NCBI GenBank assembly: GCA_963834755.1
Contig: CAWICQ010000012.1
Coordinates: forward strand, 434,001 to 498,000
Length of the DNA: 64,000 nucleotides
Source: Dokdonella_A sp963834755
Lineage (GTDB): Bacteria > Pseudomonadota > Gammaproteobacteria > Xanthomonadales > Rhodanobacteraceae
Reading direction: 5' to 3'
Under the pieces are notes generated by a model. It made no database searches. It was not told where the DNA came from and saw nothing but the letters and a program-made list of their open reading frames with translations. Of this stretch, positions 35,067 through 43,707 are shown piece after piece (the stretch's first letter is position 1; each line of letters starts with the position of its first letter). The position numbers and the translations under genes were made by a program.

Positions 35067-35621
35067 ATGACGGAGAACAGCGATCCGCTCGCGCGTCGGG
35101 GCTCGGCGGATGCCGCGTCCGATCGCGGTGCGGACGAGACCGTGATGGGCGATGTCGACGTGTTGACGCGACAGCTCGACGAGTACGAGGCCAAGCTCGC
35201 CCAGATGCGCGAAGTCATGCTGCGCGAGCGCGCCGAACTCGAGAACCAGCGCAAACGCCTGCAGCGCGATCTGGAGCAGGCGCGCCGCTTCGCCAACGAG
35301 AAGCTGCTGGCGGATCTGTTGCCCGTCATCGACAATCTCGAGCGGGGATTGGCCGTCGAAGGCGGCGATGATGCGGCGCTGCGCAGCGGGGTCGAATTGA
35401 CCTTGCGCGAGCTCGCGCGCGTGGTCGACGCGAATGGCCTCAAGATCGTCGATCCGGCCGGACAGCCTTTCGATCCCGAACGTCACCAGGCAATGAGCAT
35501 GGTGCCGAGCGCCGAGCACAAGCCGGGCACCGTGGTCGCCGTGATGCAGAAGGGCTACGTGCTCAACGATCGGCTGCTGCGGCCCGCGCTGGTCGCGGTA
35601 TCGAAGGCGCCGGGCACCTGA
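35067..35621 (+). CDS. grpE: Nucleotide exchange factor GrpE
   Basis: 184 residues from ATG 35067, with an alternative ATG at 35052. GrpE releases ADP from DnaK. The long N-terminal helix runs from about residue 25 to 75 (LAQMREVMLRERAELENQRKRLQRDLEQARRFA), followed by the four-helix bundle and the C-terminal beta domain with FDPERHQAMSMVPS and VVAVMQKGYVLNDRLLRPALV, which is the GrpE signature. GGAG is present 9 bases before the chosen start. The dnaK gene follows about 90 bp later behind its own promoter. Confidence 0.95.
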   Translation: MTENSDPLARRGSADAASDRGADETVMGDVDVLTRQLDEYEAKLAQMREVMLRERAELENQRKRLQRDLEQARRFANEKLLADLLPVIDNLERGLAVEGGDDAALRSGVELTLRELARVVDANGLKIVDPAGQPFDPERHQAMSMVPSAEHKPGTVVAVMQKGYVLNDRLLRPALVAVSKAPGT

Positions 35622-35625
35622 ATCA

Positions 35626-35651
35626 CTTGAAACAGTGGCGCAAACCCCAAT
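35626..35651 (+). promoter_or_regulatory. Sigma-32 (heat-shock) promoter of dnaK
   Basis: CTTGAA at 35626-35631 matches the sigma-32 -35 element, and CCCCAAT at 35645-35651 matches the -10 element CCCCAT. They are separated by 13 bases, the preferred spacing. The pair starts 5 bases after the grpE stop and about 85 bases before the dnaK ATG. It implies that dnaK, and perhaps dnaJ, can be transcribed independently of hrcA-grpE. Confidence 0.75.
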
Positions 35652-35662
35652 TTTTTGCGCCA
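35636..35662 (+). promoter_or_regulatory. CIRCE-geometry inverted repeat overlapping the dnaK -10 element
   Basis: TGGCGCAAA (35636-35644) and TTTGCGCCA (35654-35662) form perfect 9-bp arms with a 9-base spacer, the arm and spacer lengths of the CIRCE operator. The sequence is not the CIRCE consensus. The spacer contains the sigma-32 -10 box, so a bound repressor would block the promoter. As RNA it would be a hairpin without a following T-run, so a terminator for grpE is less likely. Binding by HrcA is an inference. Confidence 0.6.
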
Positions 35663-35709
35663 TCAACGGCCCTCGGGCCGCACCGAATTAGCGCGGGAGA
35701 GTAAGAGCG

Positions 35710-37632
35710 ATGGGCAAGATCATTGGTATCGACCTCGGCACGACCAACTCGTGCGTCGCGGTCATGGAAGGCACGACCGCCAAGGTCATCGAGAATTCCG
35801 AGGGCGATCGCACCACGCCTTCGATCGTCGCCTTCAAGGACACCGAGGTGATCGTCGGCGCGACGGCCAAGCGCCAGGCGGTGACCAATCCGAAGAACAC
35901 CTTCTATGCGGTGAAGCGCCTCATCGGCCGCAAGTTCACCGATGCCGAGGTGCAGAAAGACATCGGCATGGTGCCGTACAAGATCATCGCGCACGACAAC
36001 GGCGATGCGTGGGTCGAGACCGCGGACGGCAAGAAGATGCCGCCGCAGGAAATCTCGGCCAAGGTGCTCATGAAGATGAAGAAGACCGCCGAGGATTATC
36101 TCGGCGAGAAGGTCACCGAAGCGGTGATCACGGTGCCGGCTTACTTCAACGATTCGCAGCGCCAGGCGACCAAGGACGCCGGCCGCATCGCGGGTCTCGA
36201 AGTCAAGCGCATCATCAACGAGCCGACCGCGGCTGCGCTGGCCTATGGCCTGGACAAGAAGGGCGCCGATCGCAAGATCGCGGTCTACGATCTTGGCGGC
36301 GGCACGTTCGACATTTCCATCATCGAGATCGCCGAGGTCGATGGCGAGAAGCAGTTCGAAGTGCTGGCGACGAACGGCGACACGTTCCTCGGCGGCGAGG
36401 ACTTCGACAAGCGCGTCATCGATTATCTCGTCGATGAGTTCAAGAAGGATCAAGGCATTGATCTGCGCAACGATCAGCTTGCGCTGCAGCGTCTGAAGGA
36501 CGCCGCCGAGCGCGCCAAGATCGAGCTTTCGACCGCGCATCAGACCGAGGTGAATCTGCCGTACGTCACGGCCGATGCGTCGGGTCCGAAGCATCTCAAC
36601 ATCAAGCTGACGCGCGCCAAGCTCGAAGCGCTGGTCGACGATCTGGTCAAGAAGACGATCGAGCCGTGCCGCACCGCGCTCAACGATGCCGGCCTTCGCG
36701 TTTCGGACGTCGGCGAGGTGATCCTCGTCGGCGGCCAGACGCGCATGCCGAAGGTGCAGGAAGCGGTCAAGGATTTCTTCGGCAAGGAGCCGCGCAAGGA
36801 CGTCAATCCGGACGAAGCGGTCGCGGTCGGCGCAGCGATTCAGGGCGGCGTGCTTTCCGGCACCGTCAAGGATGTGCTGCTGCTCGACGTGACGCCGCTT
36901 TCGCTCGGCATCGAGACGCTCGGCGGCGTGTTCACCAAGCTGATCGAGAAGAACACGACGATCCCGACCAAGGCCTCGCAGGTGTTCTCGACCGCGGAGG
37001 ACAACCAGTCCGCCGTGACCGTGCACGTGCTGCAGGGCGAACGCGAGCAGGCGCGCTTCAACAAGTCGCTGGCCAAGTTCGATCTTGCCGGCATCCAGGC
37101 CGCAGCGCGCGGCATGCCGCAGATCGAGGTCACGTTCGACATCGACGCGAACGGCATCCTGCACGTCGCCGCGAAGGACAAGAACACCGGCAAGGAGCAG
37201 CGCATCGAGATCAAGGCAGGTTCCGGCCTCACCGAGGACGAGATCCAGCGCATGGTGCGCGACGCCGAGGCGAACAAGGAAGAGGACAGGAAATTCCACG
37301 AGCTCATCGCCACGCGCAACAAGGCCGATCAGCTCGTGCACGCGACGCGCGCGGCGATCAAGGAACACGGCGGTAAAGTGCCGAACGACATCGGCCGCAT
37401 CGAGGAAGCGCTGTCGGAACTCGAGAAAGTCATGAAGGGCGACGACAAGGCGCAGATCGAGTCGCGCATCACCAAGCTCGAGGAAGCATCGCAGTCGCTG
37501 CATGCCGCCGCCGCGGCCGGTGCGCAACCGGGCGCCGACGCGGGCGCGCAAGCGCAGCAGCAGGGCGGCGGAGCGAAGAACGACGATGTGGTCGACGCCG
37601 AGTTCACCGAAGTCAAAGACGAAAAGAAGTGA
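35710..37632 (+). CDS. dnaK: Molecular chaperone DnaK (Hsp70)
   Basis: 640 residues, typical length. The nucleotide-binding domain starts GIDLGTTNSCVAVMEG, with VPAYFNDSQRQATKDAGRIAGL, YDLGGGTFDISI and the IEPCRTALNDAGL segment; the linker and substrate domain contain DVLLLDVTPLSLGIETLGG and ERIEIKAG-like strands, and the C-terminal lid ends in an Ala/Gly/Gln-rich tail with DDVVDAEFTEVKD, the conserved EEVD-like terminus of bacterial DnaK. GGGAGAGTAAGAGCG precedes the ATG. It works with GrpE and DnaJ in protein folding and heat-shock control. Confidence 0.98.
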   Translation: MGKIIGIDLGTTNSCVAVMEGTTAKVIENSEGDRTTPSIVAFKDTEVIVGATAKRQAVTNPKNTFYAVKRLIGRKFTDAEVQKDIGMVPYKIIAHDNGDAWVETADGKKMPPQEISAKVLMKMKKTAEDYLGEKVTEAVITVPAYFNDSQRQATKDAGRIAGLEVKRIINEPTAAALAYGLDKKGADRKIAVYDLGGGTFDISIIEIAEVDGEKQFEVLATNGDTFLGGEDFDKRVIDYLVDEFKKDQGIDLRNDQLALQRLKDAAERAKIELSTAHQTEVNLPYVTADASGPKHLNIKLTRAKLEALVDDLVKKTIEPCRTALNDAGLRVSDVGEVILVGGQTRMPKVQEAVKDFFGKEPRKDVNPDEAVAVGAAIQGGVLSGTVKDVLLLDVTPLSLGIETLGGVFTKLIEKNTTIPTKASQVFSTAEDNQSAVTVHVLQGEREQARFNKSLAKFDLAGIQAAARGMPQIEVTFDIDANGILHVAAKDKNTGKEQRIEIKAGSGLTEDEIQRMVRDAEANKEEDRKFHELIATRNKADQLVHATRAAIKEHGGKVPNDIGRIEEALSELEKVMKGDDKAQIESRITKLEEASQSLHAAAAAGAQPGADAGAQAQQQGGGAKNDDVVDAEFTEVKDEKK

Positions 37633-37637
37633 CGTGA

Positions 37638-37672
37638 CGCCGCCGCCAGCCTTCAAGGCAGCGGCGGCGCTT
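37638..37672 (+). terminator. Hairpin after dnaK, possible attenuator
   Basis: CGCCGCCGC (37638-37646) pairs with GCGGCGGCG (37661-37669); the loop CAGCCTTCAAGGCA contains a smaller stem. It is followed by CTTTCAC, a weak T-run. Placed 6 bases after the dnaK stop, it probably reduces read-through into the channel gene and dnaJ, setting a higher dnaK to dnaJ ratio. Full termination is doubtful. Confidence 0.55.
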
Positions 37673-37739
37673 TCACATCGCTGATCTCATATCGCGAAGC
37701 CGCGAGCGGACGTTCGATCCGGAGCGGAATGGGGCCGAG

Positions 37740-38336
37740 ATGGACAAGGGGAGACTCGAAGCCTTCACCGATGGCGTAATCGCCGTGATCATCACGATCA
37801 TGGTGCTCGAGCTGAAGCCGCCGCACGAGCCGACCTGGCGCGCGCTGTCCGACAACGCACATGTCTTTCTGAGCTACGTGCTCAGCTTCATTTACGTCGG
37901 CATTTACTGGAACAATCATCACCACATGCTGCACGCCGTCAAGCACGTCAACGGCAAGATCATGTGGGCGAACCTGTTTTTCCTGTTCTGGCTGTCGCTG
38001 TTCCCGTTCACCACGAGCTGGCTCAATGAAGCCGCGCCTGTGCCGGCGCCGGTGCCGACGGCGGTTTACGGCGTGGTGTTGTTGCTGACCGCGCTATCGT
38101 GGGTGCCGCTGATTCGACTTCTGGTCGAAGCCAACGGCGGCAGCAACAGCACGTTGGCACGCGCGCTCGGCGGTCCATGGGGCAATTGGAAGGTAACCGT
38201 GTCGCCGATCATCTATCTGCTCGCCATTGCATTGGCGTTTTTCGCGCCCATCGTGTCTTGCGCGCTGTACGCTCTGGTGGCGGCGCTGTGGTTCATTCCC
38301 GATCGTCGCATCGAAAATAAAGTATTGGCCCAATGA
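37740..38336 (+). CDS. TMEM175-family potassium-channel-like membrane protein
   Basis: 198 residues. It begins MDKGRLEAFTDGVIAVIITIMVLEL, containing the RxxxFSDG-like motif (here RLEAFTDG) that marks TMEM175 channels in bacteria and lysosomes, followed by about five further helices (HVFLSYVLSFIYVGIYWNNHH, LFFLFWLSLFPFTTSW, AVYGVVLLLTALSWVPLI, IIYLLAIALAFFAPIV, ALYALVAALWFIP). Bacterial members form potassium-leak channels. Its stop overlaps the dnaJ start (ATGA), so it is cotranslated with dnaJ. This placement inside the dnaK-dnaJ unit is unusual. Confidence 0.85.
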   Translation: MDKGRLEAFTDGVIAVIITIMVLELKPPHEPTWRALSDNAHVFLSYVLSFIYVGIYWNNHHHMLHAVKHVNGKIMWANLFFLFWLSLFPFTTSWLNEAAPVPAPVPTAVYGVVLLLTALSWVPLIRLLVEANGGSNSTLARALGGPWGNWKVTVSPIIYLLAIALAFFAPIVSCALYALVAALWFIPDRRIENKVLAQ

Positions 38337-39457
38337 GCAAGCGCGATTACTACGACGTTCTCGGTGTTGCTCGCACGGCCGGCGACGAGGAGCTCAAGAA
38401 ATCCTTCCGGCGCCTCGCGATGAAATGCCATCCGGATCGTTGTCCCGACGATCCCGCGGCACAGGACAAGTTCAAGGAGGCCAAGGAGGCCTACGAGATA
38501 CTGTCCGACTCGCGCAAACGCGCGCTGTACGATCAACACGGCCACGCTGCATTCGCGAATGGAACGGGCGGGCAGGGCGGAGCCGGTTTCGCCGACGTCG
38601 GCGACATCTTCGGCGATATTTTCGGCGATATTTTCGGCATGGGCGGCGGACGTGGGCGTCAGCGTCGCGGCGCGGATCTGCGCTACGTCGTCGAGCTCGA
38701 TCTGGAAGAAGCCGTGTTCGGCGTAGAGAAGCAGATCGACGTGCCGACGCTCGTCGAATGCGGCAGCTGCAACGGCGCGGGTTCGGCCGACGGCAAGACA
38801 TCGACGTGCACGACCTGTCGCGGCCAGGGTCGCGTGCGCATGCAGAACGGCATCTTCTCGATCCAGCAAGCGTGTCCGCACTGCGGCGGTACCGGCAAGG
38901 TCATCGCCAATCCGTGCGCGGAATGCCGCGGCGAAGGGCGCGTCGAAGACGATCGCACGCTGTCGGTCAAGATTCCGGCCGGCGTCGACAACGGCGATCG
39001 CATTCGCCTCGCCGGACAAGGCGAGGCGGGTCCGTCCGGCGCGCCGTCGGGCGATCTCTATGTCGAAGTCCGCGTGCGCGAGCACGCGATCTTTCGCCGC
39101 GACGGCGACGACCTGCACTGCGAAGTGCCGATCCGGTTCGCGCAGGCCGCGCTCGGCAGCGCGTTGTCGGTGCCGACGCTCGATGGCGAGACCAGTGTGT
39201 CGATCCCCGCCGAAACACAGACCGGCAAGCTGTTCCGACTGCGCGGCAAAGGCGTGAAGTCGGTGCGCACCGGCCGCACGGGCGATCTTTTTTGTCACGT
39301 CGTCGTGGAAACGCCGGTCAAGCTCACGCGCGAGCAGCGCGAATTGCTGCAGCAATTCGAGGCGACGTTCGAGGGCGAGAAAGCGGCGGCGCATTCGCCG
39401 CTGTCGAACTCGTGGCTCGACGGCGTCAAGCGGTTTTGGGATCGCGTCACGTCCTGA
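38333..39457 (+). CDS. dnaJ: Chaperone protein DnaJ (Hsp40)
   Basis: 374 residues, same length class as E. coli (376). J domain KRDYYDVLGVARTAGDEEL with HPD in KCHPDRCPDD, a Gly/Phe region with GDIFGDIFGDIFGMGGG, four zinc-binding CxxCxGxG motifs (CGSCNGAG, CTTCRGQG, CPHCGGTG, CAECRGEG) and the C-terminal substrate domain. It stimulates DnaK ATPase. It starts inside the stop of the channel gene, so translation is coupled. dapB follows in the same direction about 110 bp later. Confidence 0.97.
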   Translation: MSKRDYYDVLGVARTAGDEELKKSFRRLAMKCHPDRCPDDPAAQDKFKEAKEAYEILSDSRKRALYDQHGHAAFANGTGGQGGAGFADVGDIFGDIFGDIFGMGGGRGRQRRGADLRYVVELDLEEAVFGVEKQIDVPTLVECGSCNGAGSADGKTSTCTTCRGQGRVRMQNGIFSIQQACPHCGGTGKVIANPCAECRGEGRVEDDRTLSVKIPAGVDNGDRIRLAGQGEAGPSGAPSGDLYVEVRVREHAIFRRDGDDLHCEVPIRFAQAALGSALSVPTLDGETSVSIPAETQTGKLFRLRGKGVKSVRTGRTGDLFCHVVVETPVKLTREQRELLQQFEATFEGEKAAAHSPLSNSWLDGVKRFWDRVTS

Positions 39458-39570
39458 GCATTGCGTTCGCGCGCAAATAGCGCGGAACTGCAGAGATCAC
39501 TTTCGCCGCGCAGGAACGAATCGACGCGTCGGTGCGGTACGCTATCGCGATCGCAGCCGCGGAGTTCCCG

Positions 39571-40383
39571 ATGAATCAGACCGTACCCGTCGCGGTCCAC
39601 GGTGCCGGCGGCCGCATGGGTCAGGCGATTCTGCGCCTTGCGCTCGCAGAGCCGCGCACGCCGGTGGTCGCGGCGCTCGTGAAACCCGCATCGCCGATGG
39701 TCGGTACGTCGCTTCGCGAGCCGTTCGGCGCGAGGGCGGGTCATCTCACCTACACCTCGTCGCTCGATCGCTCTGTCTCGCCGACCGTATTGATCGACTT
39801 CAGTTCGGCAGACGCGTTCGACGATGTTCTCACCGTCGCGGTCACGCGACGGCTTCCGCTCGTCAGCGGCACGACCGGCCTTTCGTCCGAACAGCGTGCG
39901 GCGATGACGCGAGCCGCTGCCTCGATTCCGCTCTTTTGGAGCGCGAATTTCAGCGTCGGCGTCGCCGTGCTCGCGCGTTTCGCGCGCGATGCGGCGACGG
40001 CGCTGGCCGGGTGGGACTGCGAAATCGCCGAAGTGCACCACCGCCACAAGAAAGATGCCCCGTCGGGTACCTCGCGCATGCTCGGGCGCGTCGTCGCCGA
40101 AGCGCGCGGCGACGATTTCGATCGCGTTGCGATGTGGGATCGCACCGGCTCGAGTCGGGCGCGCGATCCTTCCGAGATCGGTTTTGCGGTCGTCCGCGCC
40201 GGTGACGCCGTCGGCGAGCACACGGTCGTGTTCGCGACCGATGGCGAGCGCGTCGAGCTCACGCATCGCGCGACAGACCGCGACATCTTCGCCCGCGGCG
40301 CGCTTCGCGCAGCCCGCTGGATCGCCGGACGCGCACCCGGCCGCTACGCGATGGCCGATCTGCTCGAATCGGAAAAGTCCTGA
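39571..40383 (+). CDS. dapB: 4-hydroxy-tetrahydrodipicolinate reductase
   Basis: 270 residues from ATG 39571 behind GGAGTTCCCG. It catalyses NAD(P)H-dependent reduction in the lysine and meso-diaminopimelate pathway. The N-terminal Rossmann motif is VHGAGGRMGQAILRL, VLIDFSSADAFDDVL and LPLVSGTTGLS follow, and the catalytic EVHHRHKKDAPSGTS contains the conserved His and Lys. The C-terminal GEHTVVFATDGERVELTHRATDRDIFARGALRAA is also diagnostic. In related species carA follows dapB directly; here about 8 kb of accessory genes intervene. Confidence 0.96.
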   Translation: MNQTVPVAVHGAGGRMGQAILRLALAEPRTPVVAALVKPASPMVGTSLREPFGARAGHLTYTSSLDRSVSPTVLIDFSSADAFDDVLTVAVTRRLPLVSGTTGLSSEQRAAMTRAAASIPLFWSANFSVGVAVLARFARDAATALAGWDCEIAEVHHRHKKDAPSGTSRMLGRVVAEARGDDFDRVAMWDRTGSSRARDPSEIGFAVVRAGDAVGEHTVVFATDGERVELTHRATDRDIFARGALRAARWIAGRAPGRYAMADLLESEKS

Positions 40384-40790
40384 TCCTGCGACGCCGGCGA
40401 ACGGTGGCGCACTCATCTCGAAACGGTCTCGGTGCCTGAAAAACTCTTTCCCGCCGCAAGTCCGCTACGGCTGCGCTCTTGCCAGTCGCCGTCCGTCCTG
40501 GCGCCGCTCCTTTTCCGTGTCTTTACGGTCTTTACGCCGGTTTGTGCGCCGGTGAGGGTTTACGGGCCAGTGCCGCAATTGATTTGTGGGCGCGCGCCGG
40601 TCAATATCCGCCACAGGGCTGATTTTTTGTTCAGCCGGAGGGCGCAGCCCCAGGGGTTCTGAGCTGCGACCCGAACCGCGGTCGAATTGCCGGTCAGCGA
40701 GCGCCCGCACCGCATTTAGCGGTACGGCTTCGCGCGGCCGAAGCAATGCCCGCACCTCGCATTTCTTGCTGGGTCAAAGGAAGGGGACTG
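40384..40790. other. Leader region before the large secreted protein, with small hairpins
   Basis: No gene is supported in these 407 bases. The last 180 contain possible RNA structure: GGCTGA/TCAGCC around a T-rich loop (40617-40636) and GCAGCCCCAG with CTGAGCTGC (40644-40668). A short CACAGGGC string recalls c-di-GMP riboswitches, but the rest of that aptamer is absent. It may simply hold the promoter and a terminator of dapB. A strong ribosome binding site AAGGAAGGGGACTG ends the region. Confidence 0.35.
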
Positions 40791-43670
40791 ATGAAACTCC
40801 AGAAACGCATTTACGTCTTCATTGCGTCATTGCTCGCCCTCGGCGGCACCGCGATGCAGGCCTCGGCCGCTCAGGGCCCGGTGCCGGTTGGAAACGGGAT
40901 CATGGTCGGCGCGTCGTATCAGAACGACATATCGCTGCCGCTGTACTACCTGCCGGCGCGCCCGAACCTCGACAACGGCGAGCGCAACGACGGACCCGAA
41001 AACCCGCAGCTGCCGAACAATCACATCGACAGTCCGGATCCGGTGATCCAGCACACGATGGCGCCGTCGCCTGAGATGCCGGTTCCGATCCTGAACTTCA
41101 ACGGCATCCCGTTCCCAGGCGTCAACTGCAACTGCGCACCGCCGGATACGAACGGCGAAGTCGGCGAAACGCAGTTCGTGCAGATGGTCAACGACGGTTT
41201 CCAGGTGTTCGACAAGGCCACCGGCAACTCGTTGCTCGGACCGCAGAGCATCACATCGCTCTGGGCCGGTTTCGGTGGCGTCTGCGAGACCCATGGCGAC
41301 GGCGATCCGGTCGTTCTCTACGATCAGCTCGCCAACCGCTGGCTGATTAGCGAATTCGCGGGCAACAGCGTCCCAACCGACGAGTGCATCGCGATATCGA
41401 CGACGAGCGATGCGACCGGCACGTGGTCCCGTTACGGATTCCATCTGGGCACGAATTTCTTCGATTACCCGCACATCGGCGTGTGGCCCGACGGCTACTA
41501 CATGGCGATGAACATCTTCAATTCCTCGGGCACCGCGTTCCTCGGCCCGCAGGCGTTTGCGTTCGATCGCACCGCGATGCTGGCAGGCCAGCCGGCCACG
41601 TTCGTGACGCCCGGCATCACCGGCGGACCGAGCGAGAACGCGTTCCTTCCGGCCGATCTCGACGGTTCCATCCAGCCGCCGCTCGGCGCACCGAATCCGT
41701 TCGTCGAGTTCCCGGGCTCTGGCGTCTATAAAGTGCGCCAGTTCCACGCGGACTTCGCAGTGCCGGCCAATACCACGTTCACGCTGTTTGCGAGTCCTCC
41801 CGCGGCCGGCTTCACTTCCCTTTGCCCGGGTAACCGCGCCTGCGTACCGCAGCTCGGCGGTACCGGCGGCAACGCGATCGATGGCATCGGCGATCGCCTG
41901 ATGTTCCGCCTTACGTACCGCAACTTCGGCGATCACGAAGCCGCGGTCGGCAACTATTCGGTGAACGCCGGCGGTGTTGCCGGCGTGCGCTGGTTCGAAC
42001 TGCGCAACGTCATCGCGGGGCCGGTCACGGTTTTCCAGGAAAGCACCTACCAGCCCGACACGACCTGGCGTTGGATGGGTAGCGCGGCGATGGACTCGGC
42101 CGGCGACCTCGCCGTCGGATTCAGTGCATCGAGCGCCTCGATCCATCCGTCCGTGCGCTATGCCGGCAGACTCTCCACCGATCCGTTGAACTCGCTCGCG
42201 CAGGGCGAAACGGACATGTTCGACGGCGCCGGCAGCCAGACGGGCACTTCGAACCGCTGGGGCGATTACAGCGCGCTGACCGTCGATCCCGTCGACGACT
42301 GCACGTTCTGGTACACCAACGAGTACTACCAGACGACCAGCCAGTTCAACTGGCGCACGCGCATCGGCAACTTCAAGTTCGATCAGTGCGGCACGCCCGG
42401 ATTCACGCTGAATCCGTCGCCGCAAAGCCAGTCGGTCTGCGCGGGAACGCCGGCGACGTTCGACGTCGACGTGGGTTCGGTTTCCGCGTTCGATAGTCCC
42501 GTCACGCTCAGCGCTTCAGGTAATCCTTCGCCGTCGACCGCGACATTCGCGCCGAATCCGGTGCCGTCGTTGCCGGGCGTCAGCACGCTGACGATCGACA
42601 ATACCTCAGGTGTCGCCGACGGCACGTACCCGATTCAAATATCCGGAACGGCAACCGGCGCGGCCGACAAGACCGCGAATGTCAGCCTGACCGTCGCCGC
42701 CGCAGCGCCGGGTGCACCGTCGCTGACGAGCCCGGCGAACGGATCCACGCAGCAGCCGCTCCGCCCGGTGTTCACCTGGACCGGCACCGCCGACAGCTAC
42801 GTCATCGATGTCGCCACCGATTCGGGCTTCTCGAACATCGTGTTCACGGCGACGGTTGCCGCCACGACCGCAACGCCGAACGCGGATCTGCAGTCCAACA
42901 CGCAGTTCTTCTGGCGCGTGACCGGATCGAACATCTGCGGCGACGGCGCCGCCTCGTCGACGTTCTCGTTCACGACCGTGCCCATCCTGCACACCGTGAC
43001 GCCGCTGAACGGCGCGAATGGCTCCATCGTTCCGTCGACTCCGCAGAGCGTCATCGACGGCGAGACGACGGCCTTCACGGTAACGCCGGACAATGGCTTC
43101 GTGATCAGCAGCGTCACCGGTTGCGGCGGCAGTCTGTCGGGCAATACCTATACGACAGGCCCGATCACGGCGGATTGCACCGTCATCACGGCGTTCGCCC
43201 CGGTACCCGACGTCGCGCTCACGATCAACGACAACCGCACGTTTGCGCAGTACGGCAACACGCTGATCTATTCGATCGTCATCAGCAACTCGACCACGGC
43301 ACCGGCAAGCCCGATCAGCGTCAGCAACGCGTTCCCGCCCGAGCTTGATATCAGCACGGCGACGTGGACTTGCGCCGGCGGCAGTGGCGCGACGTGCACG
43401 GCGAGCGGCACCGGAGCTTTGAGCGACAGCGGCGTCGTGGTGCCGGCACACGGCAACGTGACGTACACATTGACCGCTACGGTTCTGGCCAACAGCGCAT
43501 CGAGCCAGGTCGATAATCAGGTCTCCGTGACCGGTCCCGGCGGAAGCCACAGCGCGGACGACGTGGATACTCTGGTGATCTTCCGAGCCGGATTCGAGCT
43601 CGGCGACAACGGCGGCAATGTAACGCCGACCGTGCCGGCCGGTCCTGCGCCGAAGACCAAGTCGAAGTAA
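40791..43670 (+). CDS. Large secreted multi-domain surface protein
   Basis: 959 residues. Signal peptide IYVFIASLLALGGTAMQASA, then a ~500-residue domain with conserved CNCAPPDTNGEVGETQFVQMVN, GDGDPVVLYDQLANRWLISEF and RWGDYSALTVDPVDDCTFWYTNEYY; it reads like a beta-propeller or sialidase-like fold of exported Xanthomonadales proteins. Next are an Ig/fibronectin-like segment (PSLTSPANGSTQQPLRPVFTW), a repeat domain ending YTTGPITADCTVITAF, and a DUF11-type domain (DVALTINDNRTFAQYGNTLIYSIVISN). The C terminus has VIFRAGFE, close to the DPIFRDGFE ending of the beta-helix protein at 19129. A strong terminator follows. Adhesion or matrix function is likely but unproven. Confidence 0.85.
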   Translation: MKLQKRIYVFIASLLALGGTAMQASAAQGPVPVGNGIMVGASYQNDISLPLYYLPARPNLDNGERNDGPENPQLPNNHIDSPDPVIQHTMAPSPEMPVPILNFNGIPFPGVNCNCAPPDTNGEVGETQFVQMVNDGFQVFDKATGNSLLGPQSITSLWAGFGGVCETHGDGDPVVLYDQLANRWLISEFAGNSVPTDECIAISTTSDATGTWSRYGFHLGTNFFDYPHIGVWPDGYYMAMNIFNSSGTAFLGPQAFAFDRTAMLAGQPATFVTPGITGGPSENAFLPADLDGSIQPPLGAPNPFVEFPGSGVYKVRQFHADFAVPANTTFTLFASPPAAGFTSLCPGNRACVPQLGGTGGNAIDGIGDRLMFRLTYRNFGDHEAAVGNYSVNAGGVAGVRWFELRNVIAGPVTVFQESTYQPDTTWRWMGSAAMDSAGDLAVGFSASSASIHPSVRYAGRLSTDPLNSLAQGETDMFDGAGSQTGTSNRWGDYSALTVDPVDDCTFWYTNEYYQTTSQFNWRTRIGNFKFDQCGTPGFTLNPSPQSQSVCAGTPATFDVDVGSVSAFDSPVTLSASGNPSPSTATFAPNPVPSLPGVSTLTIDNTSGVADGTYPIQISGTATGAADKTANVSLTVAAAAPGAPSLTSPANGSTQQPLRPVFTWTGTADSYVIDVATDSGFSNIVFTATVAATTATPNADLQSNTQFFWRVTGSNICGDGAASSTFSFTTVPILHTVTPLNGANGSIVPSTPQSVIDGETTAFTVTPDNGFVISSVTGCGGSLSGNTYTTGPITADCTVITAFAPVPDVALTINDNRTFAQYGNTLIYSIVISNSTTAPASPISVSNAFPPELDISTATWTCAGGSGATCTASGTGALSDSGVVVPAHGNVTYTLTATVLANSASSQVDNQVSVTGPGGSHSADDVDTLVIFRAGFELGDNGGNVTPTVPAGPAPKTKSK

Positions 43671-43707
43671 GCCAGTCGAATCGAATCAGAGATAGAAGCA
43701 AGTCACA

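Noticed and set aside
35623..37656. 677-codon open frame antisense to dnaK
   Set aside because: It is the mirror of a highly GC-biased gene; the translation is Arg/Leu/Asp-rich without a ribosome site or known motif, and dnaK is certain.
38586..38640. GDIF tandem repeat in dnaJ as an anomaly
   Set aside because: The same Gly/Phe-region motif is normal in DnaJ, including E. coli.
40600..40680. c-di-GMP riboswitch before the secreted protein gene
   Set aside because: Only a CACAGGGC-like string matches; the GGGACGCAAAGCC part of the aptamer is absent.
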